From contig JABWAJ010000064.1 of the NCBI GenBank assembly GCA_013361075.1, positions 1-15,806 on the forward strand: 15,806 bases of DNA, in the 5' to 3' direction. A program made the translations under genes and the position numbers. Positions 1-6,804 of this stretch are shown here, in pieces; position 1 is the first letter of the stretch; each line of letters starts with the position of its first letter. The stretch is from Saprospiraceae bacterium. GTDB lineage: Bacteria; Bacteroidota; Bacteroidia; Chitinophagales; Saprospiraceae. The notes beneath the pieces were generated by a model. That model saw only the letters and a list, made by a program, of their open reading frames with translations. It was not told the DNA's origin and made no database searches.

Positions 1-2
1 GG

Positions 3-116
3 CAATGGCTTCCAACTTTTGGTAAAAACCGAGCAAGGGGCTTGAAAGTGTTGAAAAATATTTTGATATTTGCCGAAGGAATTAAGACTACTTCTAACTC
101 AAGTATAAAAATCTAG
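3..116 (+). CDS. C-terminal end of an unidentified protein (start lies left of the window)
   Basis: This frame is open from the left edge to a TAG at 114-116. The other two + frames close by position 45. It encodes about 37 residues ending in ...FAEGIKTTSNSSIKI, with a mixed basic and hydrophobic stretch (LKVLKNILIF) before the end. The stop lies 20 bases before a strong intrinsic terminator at 137-167, which is what the end of a rightward transcript should look like. I do not recognise the family, and too little is present to assign a function. That it is a real gene end is inferred mainly from the terminator placement. Confidence 0.45.
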   Translation, partial: QWLPTFGKNRARGLKVLKNILIFAEGIKTTSNSSIKI

Positions 117-136
117 TTTTTGGGATTATGATTATG

Positions 137-167
137 GCTGGATAGTGTACGCTATCCGGCTTTTTTA
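137..167 (+). terminator. Intrinsic terminator of the upstream gene
   Basis: A 9-bp stem pairs 137-145 (GCTGGATAG) with 152-160 (CTATCCGGC), with one G.U wobble and a 6-base loop. It is followed directly by six T at 161-166. The stem plus U-tract gives the + strand direction. It sits 20 bases after the TAG at 114-116 and just before pyrD, so it most likely ends the upstream transcript. It also overlaps the GTG at 145 that would give the longest pyrD frame, which argues against that start. Confidence 0.8.
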
Positions 168-180
168 TTACTGCGAAACT

Positions 181-1221
181 GTGTTCTACAAAATTTTTCT
201 CAAGCCTGTCCTCTTTCTGTTCCCGCCTGAGCGGGCGCATCAGCTCACCGTTGGTGCTTTTCGCCTGTTGTTGCGCGTGCCCTTGCTCAACGGCTGGGCA
301 CGAAGCTGGTATCGTTTTGATGACCATCGGCTGGAACGCCGTTTTTTAGGACTTCATTTCCAAAACCCGGTAGGGCTTGCTGCAGGCTTCGATAAAGACG
401 GTAAATATTTAGATACCATGGCGGCGCTTGGATTCGGTTTCATCGAGGTGGGAACTTCCACACCTGTTGGCCAGGCCGGAAACCCACAGCCCCGGTTGTT
501 TCGCTTACCGCAGGACGAAGCTCTCATCAACCGGATGGGCTTCAACAACGAAGGCGCAGAAGCACTGGCACAACGCCTGCAGGAAAAACGCCCGCCAGGC
601 CTGATTGTCGGCGGCAACATTGGCAAAAATAAAAATACGCCTAACGAACAGGCCATTGATGATTACCGCCGGGCATTTGATCAGCTTTTCCCTTTTGTAG
701 ATTATTTTGTGGTCAATGTAAGTTCACCCAATACGCCCGATTTAAGAGCCCTCCAGGATCGGGAACCGCTCACCCGGTTGCTGGGCGATCTTCAGCAGCT
801 CAACCGCGCACAGACCGCTCCAAAACCCATTCTGCTCAAAATTGCACCCGACCTGAACGATGCCCAATTGGACGACATCCTCGACATCGTACAGGAAACA
901 GGCATTGCCGGCGTGATCGCCACCAATACCACCACCAGTCGCACCAACCTCAACACGCCAACCACCTACCTGGAAACCATCGGTGCCGGCGGCCTGAGTG
1001 GCAAGCCCGTAAAAGAGCGCGCTACGGAGGTAATCCGTTATCTGTATCAAAAATCCGGAGGCCAACTTTTCATCATCGGGGTGGGGGGCATCGCCTCCGC
1101 GGAAGATGCACTGGAAAAAATCGAAGCGGGTGCCAGCCTCATTCAGATTTATACCGGTTTGATTTATGAAGGGCCGGGGTTGGTAAAACGCATTAAACGG
1201 GGGATACTGGAAAGGAGCTAA
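181..1221 (+). CDS. pyrD: Dihydroorotate dehydrogenase (quinone), class 2
   Basis: Oxidises dihydroorotate to orotate, the fourth step of pyrimidine synthesis, passing electrons through FMN to membrane quinones. From the GTG at 181 the protein has 346 residues, the usual class 2 size, and opens with the short membrane-contact region of this class (FYKIFLKPVLFLFPPERAHQLT). Visible motifs are GLAAGFDKDG (65-74), NVSSPNTPDLR (179-189) with the serine base of class 2 enzymes, and the FMN phosphate-binding GVGGI (300-304) and YTGLIYEGP (324-332). The frame extends to a GTG at 145, but that codon lies in the terminator stem at 137-160, so 181 is preferred. No clear ribosome-binding site is seen. 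The gene is convergent with the reductase ending at 1266 and seems to be a single-gene unit. Family assignment is very secure; the exact start is less so. Confidence 0.95.
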   Translation: MFYKIFLKPVLFLFPPERAHQLTVGAFRLLLRVPLLNGWARSWYRFDDHRLERRFLGLHFQNPVGLAAGFDKDGKYLDTMAALGFGFIEVGTSTPVGQAGNPQPRLFRLPQDEALINRMGFNNEGAEALAQRLQEKRPPGLIVGGNIGKNKNTPNEQAIDDYRRAFDQLFPFVDYFVVNVSSPNTPDLRALQDREPLTRLLGDLQQLNRAQTAPKPILLKIAPDLNDAQLDDILDIVQETGIAGVIATNTTTSRTNLNTPTTYLETIGAGGLSGKPVKERATEVIRYLYQKSGGQLFIIGVGGIASAEDALEKIEAGASLIQIYTGLIYEGPGLVKRIKRGILERS

Positions 1222-1265
1222 CCAAAACCCAGCCATTTACTCCTTGTTACGTGGGATATTTCCAC

Positions 1266-1844
1266 TTACTCGTCAAAACCGGGTTTATCCTTTCTTATTT
1301 CATAACACAATTCCACCATTCCGTTTTTGTAGGCCGTCACGTCTTTTAGATGCAAGGCTTGTTCTAGCCCTACCTGGTCAAAAAACGGGGTTCCATCACC
1401 TAAAATGACAGGTAAAACAGATACGCGTATCTCGTCGGCCAGATTTAACCGGATAAAGTCTTTGGTGAGCATTGAACCGCCAACAACCCAAACATTCTTA
1501 TAGCCAGGCTTGAGTCTTTCCTGTACCAGCTTGCTCAGGTCACCTGCATAAAATTCAATGTTCTGTCTGTCGGTTGGTAAAATTCTGTTAGTCAACACGA
1601 TTGTGGGCGTGTCGCCGTATGCCCAGCCATAAGATTTTGAAAGCTCAAAGGCGAGTTCATAAGTCCGTGAGCCCATTACATAGCAGTCTATCGTTTTAAG
1701 GAATTCTTCCGGATTCTGCGCTGCAACTCCTTTCTCGTAGTAGTCCGTTGTTTCAAACCACGAAACGCTGTTGTCTTTTTTTGCGATCATGCCGTCAAGG
1801 CTTGAAACCATGTGTATTGTTATGCTGAAAGCGTCTGGTGGCAT
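1266..1844 (-). CDS. RibD C-terminal / dihydrofolate reductase-like family protein
   Basis: A 192-residue stand-alone member of the RibD-C/DHFR fold family, which contains NADPH-dependent reductases. Visible are the N-terminal core strand with SLDGMIA (15-21), the cofactor-side motif VMGSRTYE (56-63), the VVGGS loop (120-124), and the family C-terminal pattern LADEIRVSVLPVILGDGTPFF (135-155). The length is normal for single-domain members of the YyaP type. There is no deaminase domain, so it is not a full RibD, and it does not resemble FolA closely enough to claim dihydrofolate as substrate. The start at 1844 gives a complete N-terminus; a Met at residue 12 is a less likely alternative. Base composition here is poorer in GC than in pyrD or the polyferredoxin gene, so it may be a transferred accessory gene. 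Substrate unknown. Confidence 0.85.
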   Translation of the reverse strand: MPPDAFSITIHMVSSLDGMIAKKDNSVSWFETTDYYEKGVAAQNPEEFLKTIDCYVMGSRTYELAFELSKSYGWAYGDTPTIVLTNRILPTDRQNIEFYAGDLSKLVQERLKPGYKNVWVVGGSMLTKDFIRLNLADEIRVSVLPVILGDGTPFFDQVGLEQALHLKDVTAYKNGMVELCYEIRKDKPGFDE

Positions 1845-1957
1845 TTGTCGGTAGAAAACTTTTTTGTGGTAATTGCCGGAGCCTGAAACGCTGATTCCTG
1901 GAGGTTGCAGCGAGCGATTTTAACGGGTGAGAGGTCAGTCGCAAACGGAATGATTGT

Positions 1958-2719
1958 TCACCAGTTTATGTCCAGCCCTTCAAATTTAGCCGTATCATTT
2001 GTTACCCACTGGTTATTTTTAAACCCGTATCTGACGTCAAATTTTCTGGTTTCTTTGATGTTTCGGGTTGACCCCTCGTCAAGTTCACCATCTTCTACGG
2101 TATAATGGACAACGAGATTGTCTTTTTTTAACTCCATGGTCGAACTAAATCGCTGGAATTGTTCGCCAAGTGAACTCCAGTACCACTGGGGGATTGAATG
2201 TTGTGCATCCTGGGGCAGAATTTCTTTAAAAAGGTAAAGATAACCCGCACAATATCCTGAACCAGTCCCACAGGTTATCAATCCAAAATAATCCCCCAAC
2301 TTGCTAAACCCTTCATAATAATTGTCCAAACAGCAGGAATAGTTGCTATGGAAAAACCTTTCCGATTTTAATATTTCTCCTGTTGGGGATAACTCCAGGA
2401 GCAAATGGGTTTCAAAAGAGTATTCCTTTGTCAGGTCAATGGAACAATAAAAATAATTACCGGTTTCGCTCACCTGATAATATTTGCCAATTGTATCATT
2501 GTCTTCCGCTTGATCCCAAAACGAATCTGTTGTGTCCGTCAACGAGTTGGCCAGTAAAAAAGGGAGCCCATTTTTTTTGATAACGAAACCCGAGTCCCGG
2601 GATAGAATTAACCTGGAATATTGAGTTTTGTTATGCTCAATATGGGGGGCTTTATTGTCCTGTTTGCTATTGCAGGCAAATAGTTGTATTAAAATGATTA
2701 TTGTGAATAAATGTCGCAT
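1958..2719 (-). CDS. Small uncharacterised lipoprotein
   Basis: I do not recognise the family. From the ATG at 2719 the protein has 253 residues and begins with a typical lipoprotein signal: M-R-H, a hydrophobic run LFTIIILIQLFA and the lipobox cysteine C16, followed by N-S-K-Q-D. An upstream in-frame ATG at 2770 would add 17 residues before the signal (MLKVCHRAKRHAINTQA), which makes it the worse start. The mature part is rich in aromatic and acidic residues, with several cysteines in two clusters (CC in YSCCLDNY, and CGTGSGYC) that could form disulfides outside the cytoplasm. No enzyme motif is visible. It lies 67 bases downstream of the polyferredoxin stop and 113 bases upstream of the reductase start, all on the - strand, but no functional link is evident. 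GC is lower than in the neighbouring redox genes. Confidence 0.75.
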   Translation of the reverse strand: MRHLFTIIILIQLFACNSKQDNKAPHIEHNKTQYSRLILSRDSGFVIKKNGLPFLLANSLTDTTDSFWDQAEDNDTIGKYYQVSETGNYFYCSIDLTKEYSFETHLLLELSPTGEILKSERFFHSNYSCCLDNYYEGFSKLGDYFGLITCGTGSGYCAGYLYLFKEILPQDAQHSIPQWYWSSLGEQFQRFSSTMELKKDNLVVHYTVEDGELDEGSTRNIKETRKFDVRYGFKNNQWVTNDTAKFEGLDINW

Positions 2720-2786
2720 GGCCTGGGTATTAATGGCGTGGCGCTTGGCGCGATGACAGACTTTTAGCAAAAATGCTGGTGCTTCA

Positions 2787-4376
2787 TTATAGCAAACTCA
2801 CCCCCTCTTTCCCAATCCGGATCGTCCTTGTTTCGTCCGTCCTTGCGCTGAGGTCGGTTGAACCATTTTCCAATTTCAGTACCCCGCGCGGGCAAACTGC
2901 TGCACAAATGCCGCAACCCACGCAAGAGGCACGCACCACGTTTTGGCCGCGCTGCGCATAGGCGCGCACATCAATGCCCATTTCGCAATAAGTGGAGCAG
3001 TTGCCACAGGAAATGCACTGCCCGCCGTTGGTGGTGATGCGGAAGCGCGAGAAAAATTTTTGCTGCAACCCCAGAATAGCTGCCATCGGGCACCCAAAAC
3101 GGCACCACACGCGGCTGCCCATCAGCGGATAAAAACCAACACCGACGACGCCTGAAAAAGCGGCACCTATAAGAAAACCATACACTTTTCGGAGTTCAAA
3201 GCTGTTGATGAACAGGATGTGTTTGGCATCCGAAAAAGTATTGATGAGCAGAATGCCGCCAATGATGACCGATACGCCGCCAACCAACCACGCGGTTTGG
3301 TCTTTCAGCCCCTCAAAGCGTTTGCGGAAAGCAAAAACCAAACCACCCGCAACGAGGAAAAAAGCGGCTGTTCCCCACGCAAATGCATCTTTCCCGATCC
3401 AAAGTTTGCCGTCGTTTTGCGCTAAGTAAGAATAAATGACAGCCACAGTCATAAGTGTGACAAAAACCAGCACACTGTGGATGAGCCAGCGCTCTATTTT
3501 CCAGGCGTTCAGGCTTTTATCGGATAATTGCCGGAAGGGGTCACCTGCTGTTTCTGCCAGGCCACCGCAACCACAAACCCAGGAACAATACCAGCGCTTG
3601 CCGTAGAAATAGGTCAATATGGGCGAAATCAGGAAAATCATCGCAACACCGAAAATGAGCATGAACAGGCCAAAATTGCCGCCTTTCAGCAGGTTGCCGA
3701 GGTGCCAGTCAAAGAAAAAATCGTAGTTCAGCGGCCACATGTTTTTTAAATCCTTATCGAAATAAGGCTTGCCGCTGTTCAGCCGTTCCAGCAATTCGGG
3801 AATGAGAAACGCAAAACCCGTCTGGAAAAACATCACCGAGATGGTGCGCACCACCTGGTAGCGGTTGTGGCGGTATTTGAGGATGAACTTGTACCCCATC
3901 GCCAGGATGGCCACGGTGTACAAGGTGCCGTAGACAAACCACTGACTGGCCGGATTGCCATTAAGCAACCTGCTCAGCGGGTCGAAAAAAGCAACCAGGC
4001 CACTGTTCGGTACGTCTTTCGACCCCAGCCCGAGGTACTGCGGAAACCAGTACAGCAATACATAAAAGCCGGTGAGCACAATGCCAATCAGCCAGGCGAC
4101 GGCACCTTTGCTTGAAATAGAGCGCAACCACACGCCATTGTTTTTGATGCCTTCCGGCAAATGCAGGTAAAGGCCCCGCGCGTGGATGACGGTTCCTGCC
4201 GCCAGCAAAATCAAAGATACCGCCAGCAAGCCGGGGGCTGCAGGCAGTTTGGCACCAAACCATGCCGCTGTAATCAAAAGCAGGCCAAGGCCGACCAGTC
4301 CAAGCCCGACTTTTGCCGAAAGGCGCAGGCCATGCGGTTGTGCAATTGAAAGACTGGTATCGTTATGAGCATTCAT
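2787..4376 (-). CDS. Membrane polyferredoxin (NapH/NosR-C-like 4Fe-4S protein)
   Basis: A 529-residue integral membrane iron-sulfur protein that probably moves electrons between a cytoplasmic donor and the membrane. About ten hydrophobic segments are visible (roughly 25-42, 46-64, 92-111, 149-166, 180-192, 233-258, 300-318, 332-350, 362-379 and 398-418). Two cysteine pairs typical of the NapH/NosR C-terminal family follow membrane segments: C264-SWV-C268-G-C270 and C425-RFG-C429-P. The C-terminal part has two 4Fe-4S ferredoxin motifs: C454-x2-C457-x2-C460-x3-C464 and C485-x2-C488-x2-C491-x3-C495-P. The first lacks the usual proline (C464-E). There is no FMN-binding domain as in full NosR. It lies 62 bases downstream of the FAD oxidoreductase gene on the same strand, so the two are probably co-transcribed and act together. 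The physiological partner and acceptor are unknown. Confidence 0.85.
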   Translation of the reverse strand: MNAHNDTSLSIAQPHGLRLSAKVGLGLVGLGLLLITAAWFGAKLPAAPGLLAVSLILLAAGTVIHARGLYLHLPEGIKNNGVWLRSISSKGAVAWLIGIVLTGFYVLLYWFPQYLGLGSKDVPNSGLVAFFDPLSRLLNGNPASQWFVYGTLYTVAILAMGYKFILKYRHNRYQVVRTISVMFFQTGFAFLIPELLERLNSGKPYFDKDLKNMWPLNYDFFFDWHLGNLLKGGNFGLFMLIFGVAMIFLISPILTYFYGKRWYCSWVCGCGGLAETAGDPFRQLSDKSLNAWKIERWLIHSVLVFVTLMTVAVIYSYLAQNDGKLWIGKDAFAWGTAAFFLVAGGLVFAFRKRFEGLKDQTAWLVGGVSVIIGGILLINTFSDAKHILFINSFELRKVYGFLIGAAFSGVVGVGFYPLMGSRVWCRFGCPMAAILGLQQKFFSRFRITTNGGQCISCGNCSTYCEMGIDVRAYAQRGQNVVRASCVGCGICAAVCPRGVLKLENGSTDLSARTDETRTIRIGKEGVSLL

Positions 4377-4430
4377 TTGAATGATTTTTTTGTTGATGTA
4401 TGGTTCCAGGGTAACCGCGAGGCACGCGCC

Positions 4431-4462
4431 CTGCCTTCTTACCCTCTGCTTTCTACTGCTCT
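4431..4462. repeat. Degenerate 7-bp-period tract across the end of the FAD oxidoreductase gene
   Basis: Reading + from 4432, successive heptamers are TGCCTTC, TTACCCT, CTGCTTT, CTACTGC, an approximate Y-T-R-C-Y-Y-Y pattern. On the coding (-) strand this is a purine-rich AGYAGAR-like series that encodes the final residues (RAVESRG) and the stop codon. The period is visible but the units are diverged, so this could be chance low complexity. Confidence 0.35.
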
Positions 4463-5830
4463 CCCCTTCAGGAACTGAATTACCTCATCCAATCTACCCT
4501 GCCTCTTTGAAGCCAGGTTACGGCCCGACTGGCGATTGTACACGGCAATAACTTCCTTTTCGTAAGTCTTGAAAAACTCAGGATCAAAATTTGCTAAAGC
4601 TAAGTTTTGCAGCACCGTTTCCACCGGCGTTTTTTCGCGCAGCCATTTGTTGCACACCTCGTGGCGGTAGCGTACGCCCATCAGGTTGAAACCCAGCACC
4701 GAAGAAGTATTTTTGTCGTAAACGATGCGCACACTTTTCCGGCCTTCCGGGTGTTCCCAATAAATGGAGACGTGGCTTTCCGGTGCCCTGGCCTGGATAT
4801 CACCATATACCTGGTATTCGATGTCGATAAATTTAGCGGAGTTGAACCAGATGCCGGGGTTGTACCGTTGACGGTTGATGGTTGACGGTTGACGGTTGAC
4901 GGCCGTGTCTGCGACGATGTTGTAAGCCACAGTTTCGCCCATCATGCGCCCCGTGTACCAAACTGCTTCGATGGCCCTGCGGCCGGGTTGGGGTTGCCGC
5001 AACTCTACACAATCGCCGGCAGCGAACACGTCAGGCAGGCTGGTTTGGAGGTATTCATTTACCAGGATGCCGCGGTTGGTTTCCAAGCCGCTGTCTTTCA
5101 AAAAATCAATATTGGGACTAACTCCGGCAGTAAGGCCAACATAACCGCATTCGATGCGCTCGCCTTTGTCGGTGATCACTGCACAGACCCTGCCGGTGCC
5201 ATCATCTTCGATTTCCTTTAACCCTGTTTGAAGACGCAGGTCAATGCCATTTTCCCGGATATGGCGGTTGATCATTTGCGATTCTTCTGCGGGCAGAATG
5301 CCATCCCAGTAGCTGGTTTCACGCACCAGAAAAGTGACGGGAATGTGACGGGAGTGGAACATTTCAGCCATTTCAATGCCGATGAGACCACCACCGACAA
5401 TTACCGCGCGCTTCAGGCCGGGGCTGTAAGCTTCCATCGTTTCCAGATCCTGGTAGTGGTACAGCCCGCTCACCCCTTTTAGGTCCTGCCCGGGCCATCC
5501 AAATTTATTGGATTTGGAGCCGGTTGCCAGTAAAAGTTTGTCGTAAGCAAGGGTTTCTCCGCTATCGAAGTGCAGTGTTTTTGAGCCAGCGTCCAAACGT
5601 TCTACGCGGGCGCGCTTGAGGTCAATGCGGTTTTTTTTCCAGAATTGCGGCTCGTAGGGCTGGGTGTCTTGAAAACGCATGTGGCCCATGTAAATGTACA
5701 TGAGGGCCGTACGGGAGAAAAAATGGTCCGTTTCGGAAGAAACCACCGTAATCTGGTAATCGCTGAGTTTGCGGACGAATCGCGCAGCAGTGATGCCGCT
5801 GATGCCGTTGCCGAGGATAACGACGTGCAT
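4439..5830 (-). CDS. FAD/NAD(P)-dependent oxidoreductase
   Basis: A 463-residue flavoprotein of the two-dinucleotide-fold (Pyr_redox) class. Visible motifs are the FAD-binding GNGISG (7-12), the LLATGS strand end (100-105), the NAD(P)-binding GGGLIGIE (146-153), and the second FAD motif FAAGDC (269-274). There is no CxxxxC disulfide centre, so it resembles NADH:rubredoxin reductase or the NirB N-terminal type rather than a disulfide reductase. The C-terminal domain (about 323-463) begins RYNPGIWFNSAKF. The ATG at 5830 puts the Rossmann motif at the normal place; an ATG at 5875 would add 15 residues and lies at or before the probable transcription start. Residues 311-322 are encoded by a 7-bp tandem repeat (4867-4901) in the linker before the C-terminal domain. 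The last residues and stop also overlap a degenerate 7-bp-period tract. It probably feeds electrons to the polyferredoxin encoded 62 bases downstream. Confidence 0.88.
   Translation of the reverse strand: MHVVILGNGISGITAARFVRKLSDYQITVVSSETDHFFSRTALMYIYMGHMRFQDTQPYEPQFWKKNRIDLKRARVERLDAGSKTLHFDSGETLAYDKLLLATGSKSNKFGWPGQDLKGVSGLYHYQDLETMEAYSPGLKRAVIVGGGLIGIEMAEMFHSRHIPVTFLVRETSYWDGILPAEESQMINRHIRENGIDLRLQTGLKEIEDDGTGRVCAVITDKGERIECGYVGLTAGVSPNIDFLKDSGLETNRGILVNEYLQTSLPDVFAAGDCVELRQPQPGRRAIEAVWYTGRMMGETVAYNIVADTAVNRQPSTINRQRYNPGIWFNSAKFIDIEYQVYGDIQARAPESHVSIYWEHPEGRKSVRIVYDKNTSSVLGFNLMGVRYRHEVCNKWLREKTPVETVLQNLALANFDPEFFKTYEKEVIAVYNRQSGRNLASKRQGRLDEVIQFLKGRAVESRG
4867..4901. repeat. Five-copy 7-bp tandem repeat (GTTGACG) inside a coding region
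   Basis: Five head-to-tail heptamers: GTTGACG at 4867-4873, GTTGATG at 4874-4880 and GTTGACG at 4881-4887, 4888-4894 and 4895-4901. Four are identical and one differs by a single base. The tract lies within the FAD oxidoreductase gene and encodes residues 311-322 (VNRQPSTINRQR). Because the unit is not a multiple of three, gain or loss of one copy would shift the reading frame. Confidence 0.9.
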
Positions 5831-5877
5831 GAAAGTTAGGTTTTGGCGCTTGGACAACCACTTCATTATGGTCATCT

Positions 5878-5885
5878 CAAAGATA
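5878..5885 (-). promoter_or_regulatory. Possible -7 box of the FAD oxidoreductase / polyferredoxin unit
   Basis: On the - strand the octamer TATCTTTG (5885 to 5878) matches the Bacteroidota -7 consensus TAnnTTTG exactly, leaving a leader of about 40 bases to the ATG at 5830. No TTG is seen at the expected -33 position. A second exact match, TATTTTTG, lies at 5931-5924 and is an alternative. Confidence 0.35.
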
Positions 5886-5936
5886 TACGATAAGCGTGAC
5901 GATTGGGATTATTTTTGAAGTTGCAAAAATAAGACA

Positions 5937-5961
5937 GCAGGACAACCGGGAGTTGTCCTGC
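5937..5961 (-). terminator. Hairpin after hisA, probable end of the his transcript
   Basis: A perfect 10-bp stem pairs 5937-5946 (GCAGGACAAC) with 5952-5961 (GTTGTCCTGC) around a 5-base loop. Read on the - strand, it lies 55 bases past the hisA stop and is followed after a few bases by CTTATTTTT. The T-run is not adjacent, so it is not a textbook intrinsic terminator. Its place between hisA and the FAD gene fits a transcript end or an RNA 3'-end stabiliser. Confidence 0.55.
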
Positions 5962-6015
5962 CAGCGACAGTTGCACCAGTTTAATGCGCAGTTAAGAAGT
6001 ATAAATCGTTGAGAA

Positions 6016-6732
6016 TTAAAGAAAGAGGGAGATTTCCGTCAGCAAAATTTTCCCTTCATAAAATGCCTTGCCCACAATAGCGCCATAGCAACATAAATCG
6101 CGCAGGGTTTCCAATTCTGCTAAAGAAGATACGCCCCCGCTCGCAATGAGTTTCAGTTCGGGATAGCATTCCGTCAGTACGCGGTAAGTATCCACTGAGC
6201 TGCCTTGCAGCAGGCCATCTTTTGATACATCGGTGCAGATTGCGCTGCGCACTCCCTGCGCCATCCAGTGTTCAATGAAAGGGCGCAAAGCCTGTTCTGT
6301 TTCCTCCTGCCAGCCACTCACCGCAATGTTTCCATTTTTAAAATCTGCACCAAGGATGATGCGCTCGCTGCCGTATTGTTCCAACCAGGAGAGAAATGTC
6401 TCCGGCGCCTTCACGGCAATGGTACCCCCTGTTATTTGTTTAGCCCCACACTCGAAAGCAATGCGCAGGTCTTCGTCCGATTGCAGGCCGCCTCCAAAAT
6501 CAATCTGCATCGCCGTGTGGGTAGCTAATTTTTCAAGGACCCGGTAATTGATGATGTGACCGGCTTTTGCACCATCGAGATCCACTAAATGAAGGTGCTT
6601 CAATCCGGAATCCTGAAAACGGAGCGCTACTTCGAGCGGGTCTTCGTTGTATATTTTCTTCTGTGCGTAGTCGCCCTGCGTCAGGCGTACGCATTTTCCG
6701 TCTATGAGGTCTATGGCGGGTATGATTATCAT
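6016..6732 (-). CDS. hisA: Phosphoribosylformimino-AICAR phosphate isomerase (HisA)
   Basis: Catalyses the Amadori isomerisation of ProFAR to PRFAR in histidine synthesis. The 238-residue single (beta/alpha)8 barrel has the expected length. Visible are the N-terminal catalytic aspartate in IIIPAIDL (D8), GKCVRLTQGDY (12-22), the half-barrel repeat marker DFGGGLQ (78-84), the second catalytic aspartate in LGADF (D130), TDVSKDG (167-173), and the C-terminal phosphate-binding ASGGVSS (197-203) and GAIVGKA (217-223). It is the last gene of the hisB-hisH-hisA run, 72 bases after the hisH stop; that gap holds two identical hairpins (6747-6792). No hisF follows, so its product must be used by a HisF encoded elsewhere. 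Confidence 0.96.
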   Translation of the reverse strand: MIIIPAIDLIDGKCVRLTQGDYAQKKIYNEDPLEVALRFQDSGLKHLHLVDLDGAKAGHIINYRVLEKLATHTAMQIDFGGGLQSDEDLRIAFECGAKQITGGTIAVKAPETFLSWLEQYGSERIILGADFKNGNIAVSGWQEETEQALRPFIEHWMAQGVRSAICTDVSKDGLLQGSSVDTYRVLTECYPELKLIASGGVSSLAELETLRDLCCYGAIVGKAFYEGKILLTEISLFL

Positions 6733-6746
6733 GGGTTTCGTCGTTA

Positions 6747-6792
6747 GGGCAGAAAATCTTCTGCCTTAGGTGGGGCAGAAAATCTTCTGCCC
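6747..6792. repeat. Two identical hairpin units between hisH and hisA
   Basis: The 19-mer GGGCAGAAAATCTTCTGCC occurs exactly at 6747-6765 and 6773-6791, offset 26 bases. Each copy folds as GGCAGAA-AATC-TTCTGCC; the second copy has an 8-bp stem (6773-6780 with 6785-6792). The short spacer also contains CCTTAGG, itself a palindrome. They fill most of the 72-base hisH-hisA gap. They look like a paired REP-type element or a duplicated operator; there is no U-tract to suggest termination. Confidence 0.8.
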
Positions 6793-6804
6793 GCACGGAA
6801 AATT

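Noticed and set aside
742..1236. A 164-residue open frame on the - strand across pyrD
   Set aside because: It overlaps the conserved catalytic half of pyrD, shows no family motif, and has no promoter or start context of its own.
1845..1957. Integron attC-like site between the reductase and the lipoprotein
   Set aside because: Short GTTAA-like words are present but no matching inverted arms could be paired.
2768..2775. Promoter box for the lipoprotein gene (CATTTTTG on the - strand)
   Set aside because: One mismatch in the -7 consensus and no TTG at the right distance; too weak to list.
4867..4901. CRISPR-like short repeat
   Set aside because: The units are 7 bp and directly adjacent with no spacers, and no cas genes are present.
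5831..5875. Longer N-terminus for the FAD oxidoreductase (ATG at 5875)
   Set aside because: The extra 15 residues precede a normal Rossmann start, and the codon lies at or just before the predicted transcription start.
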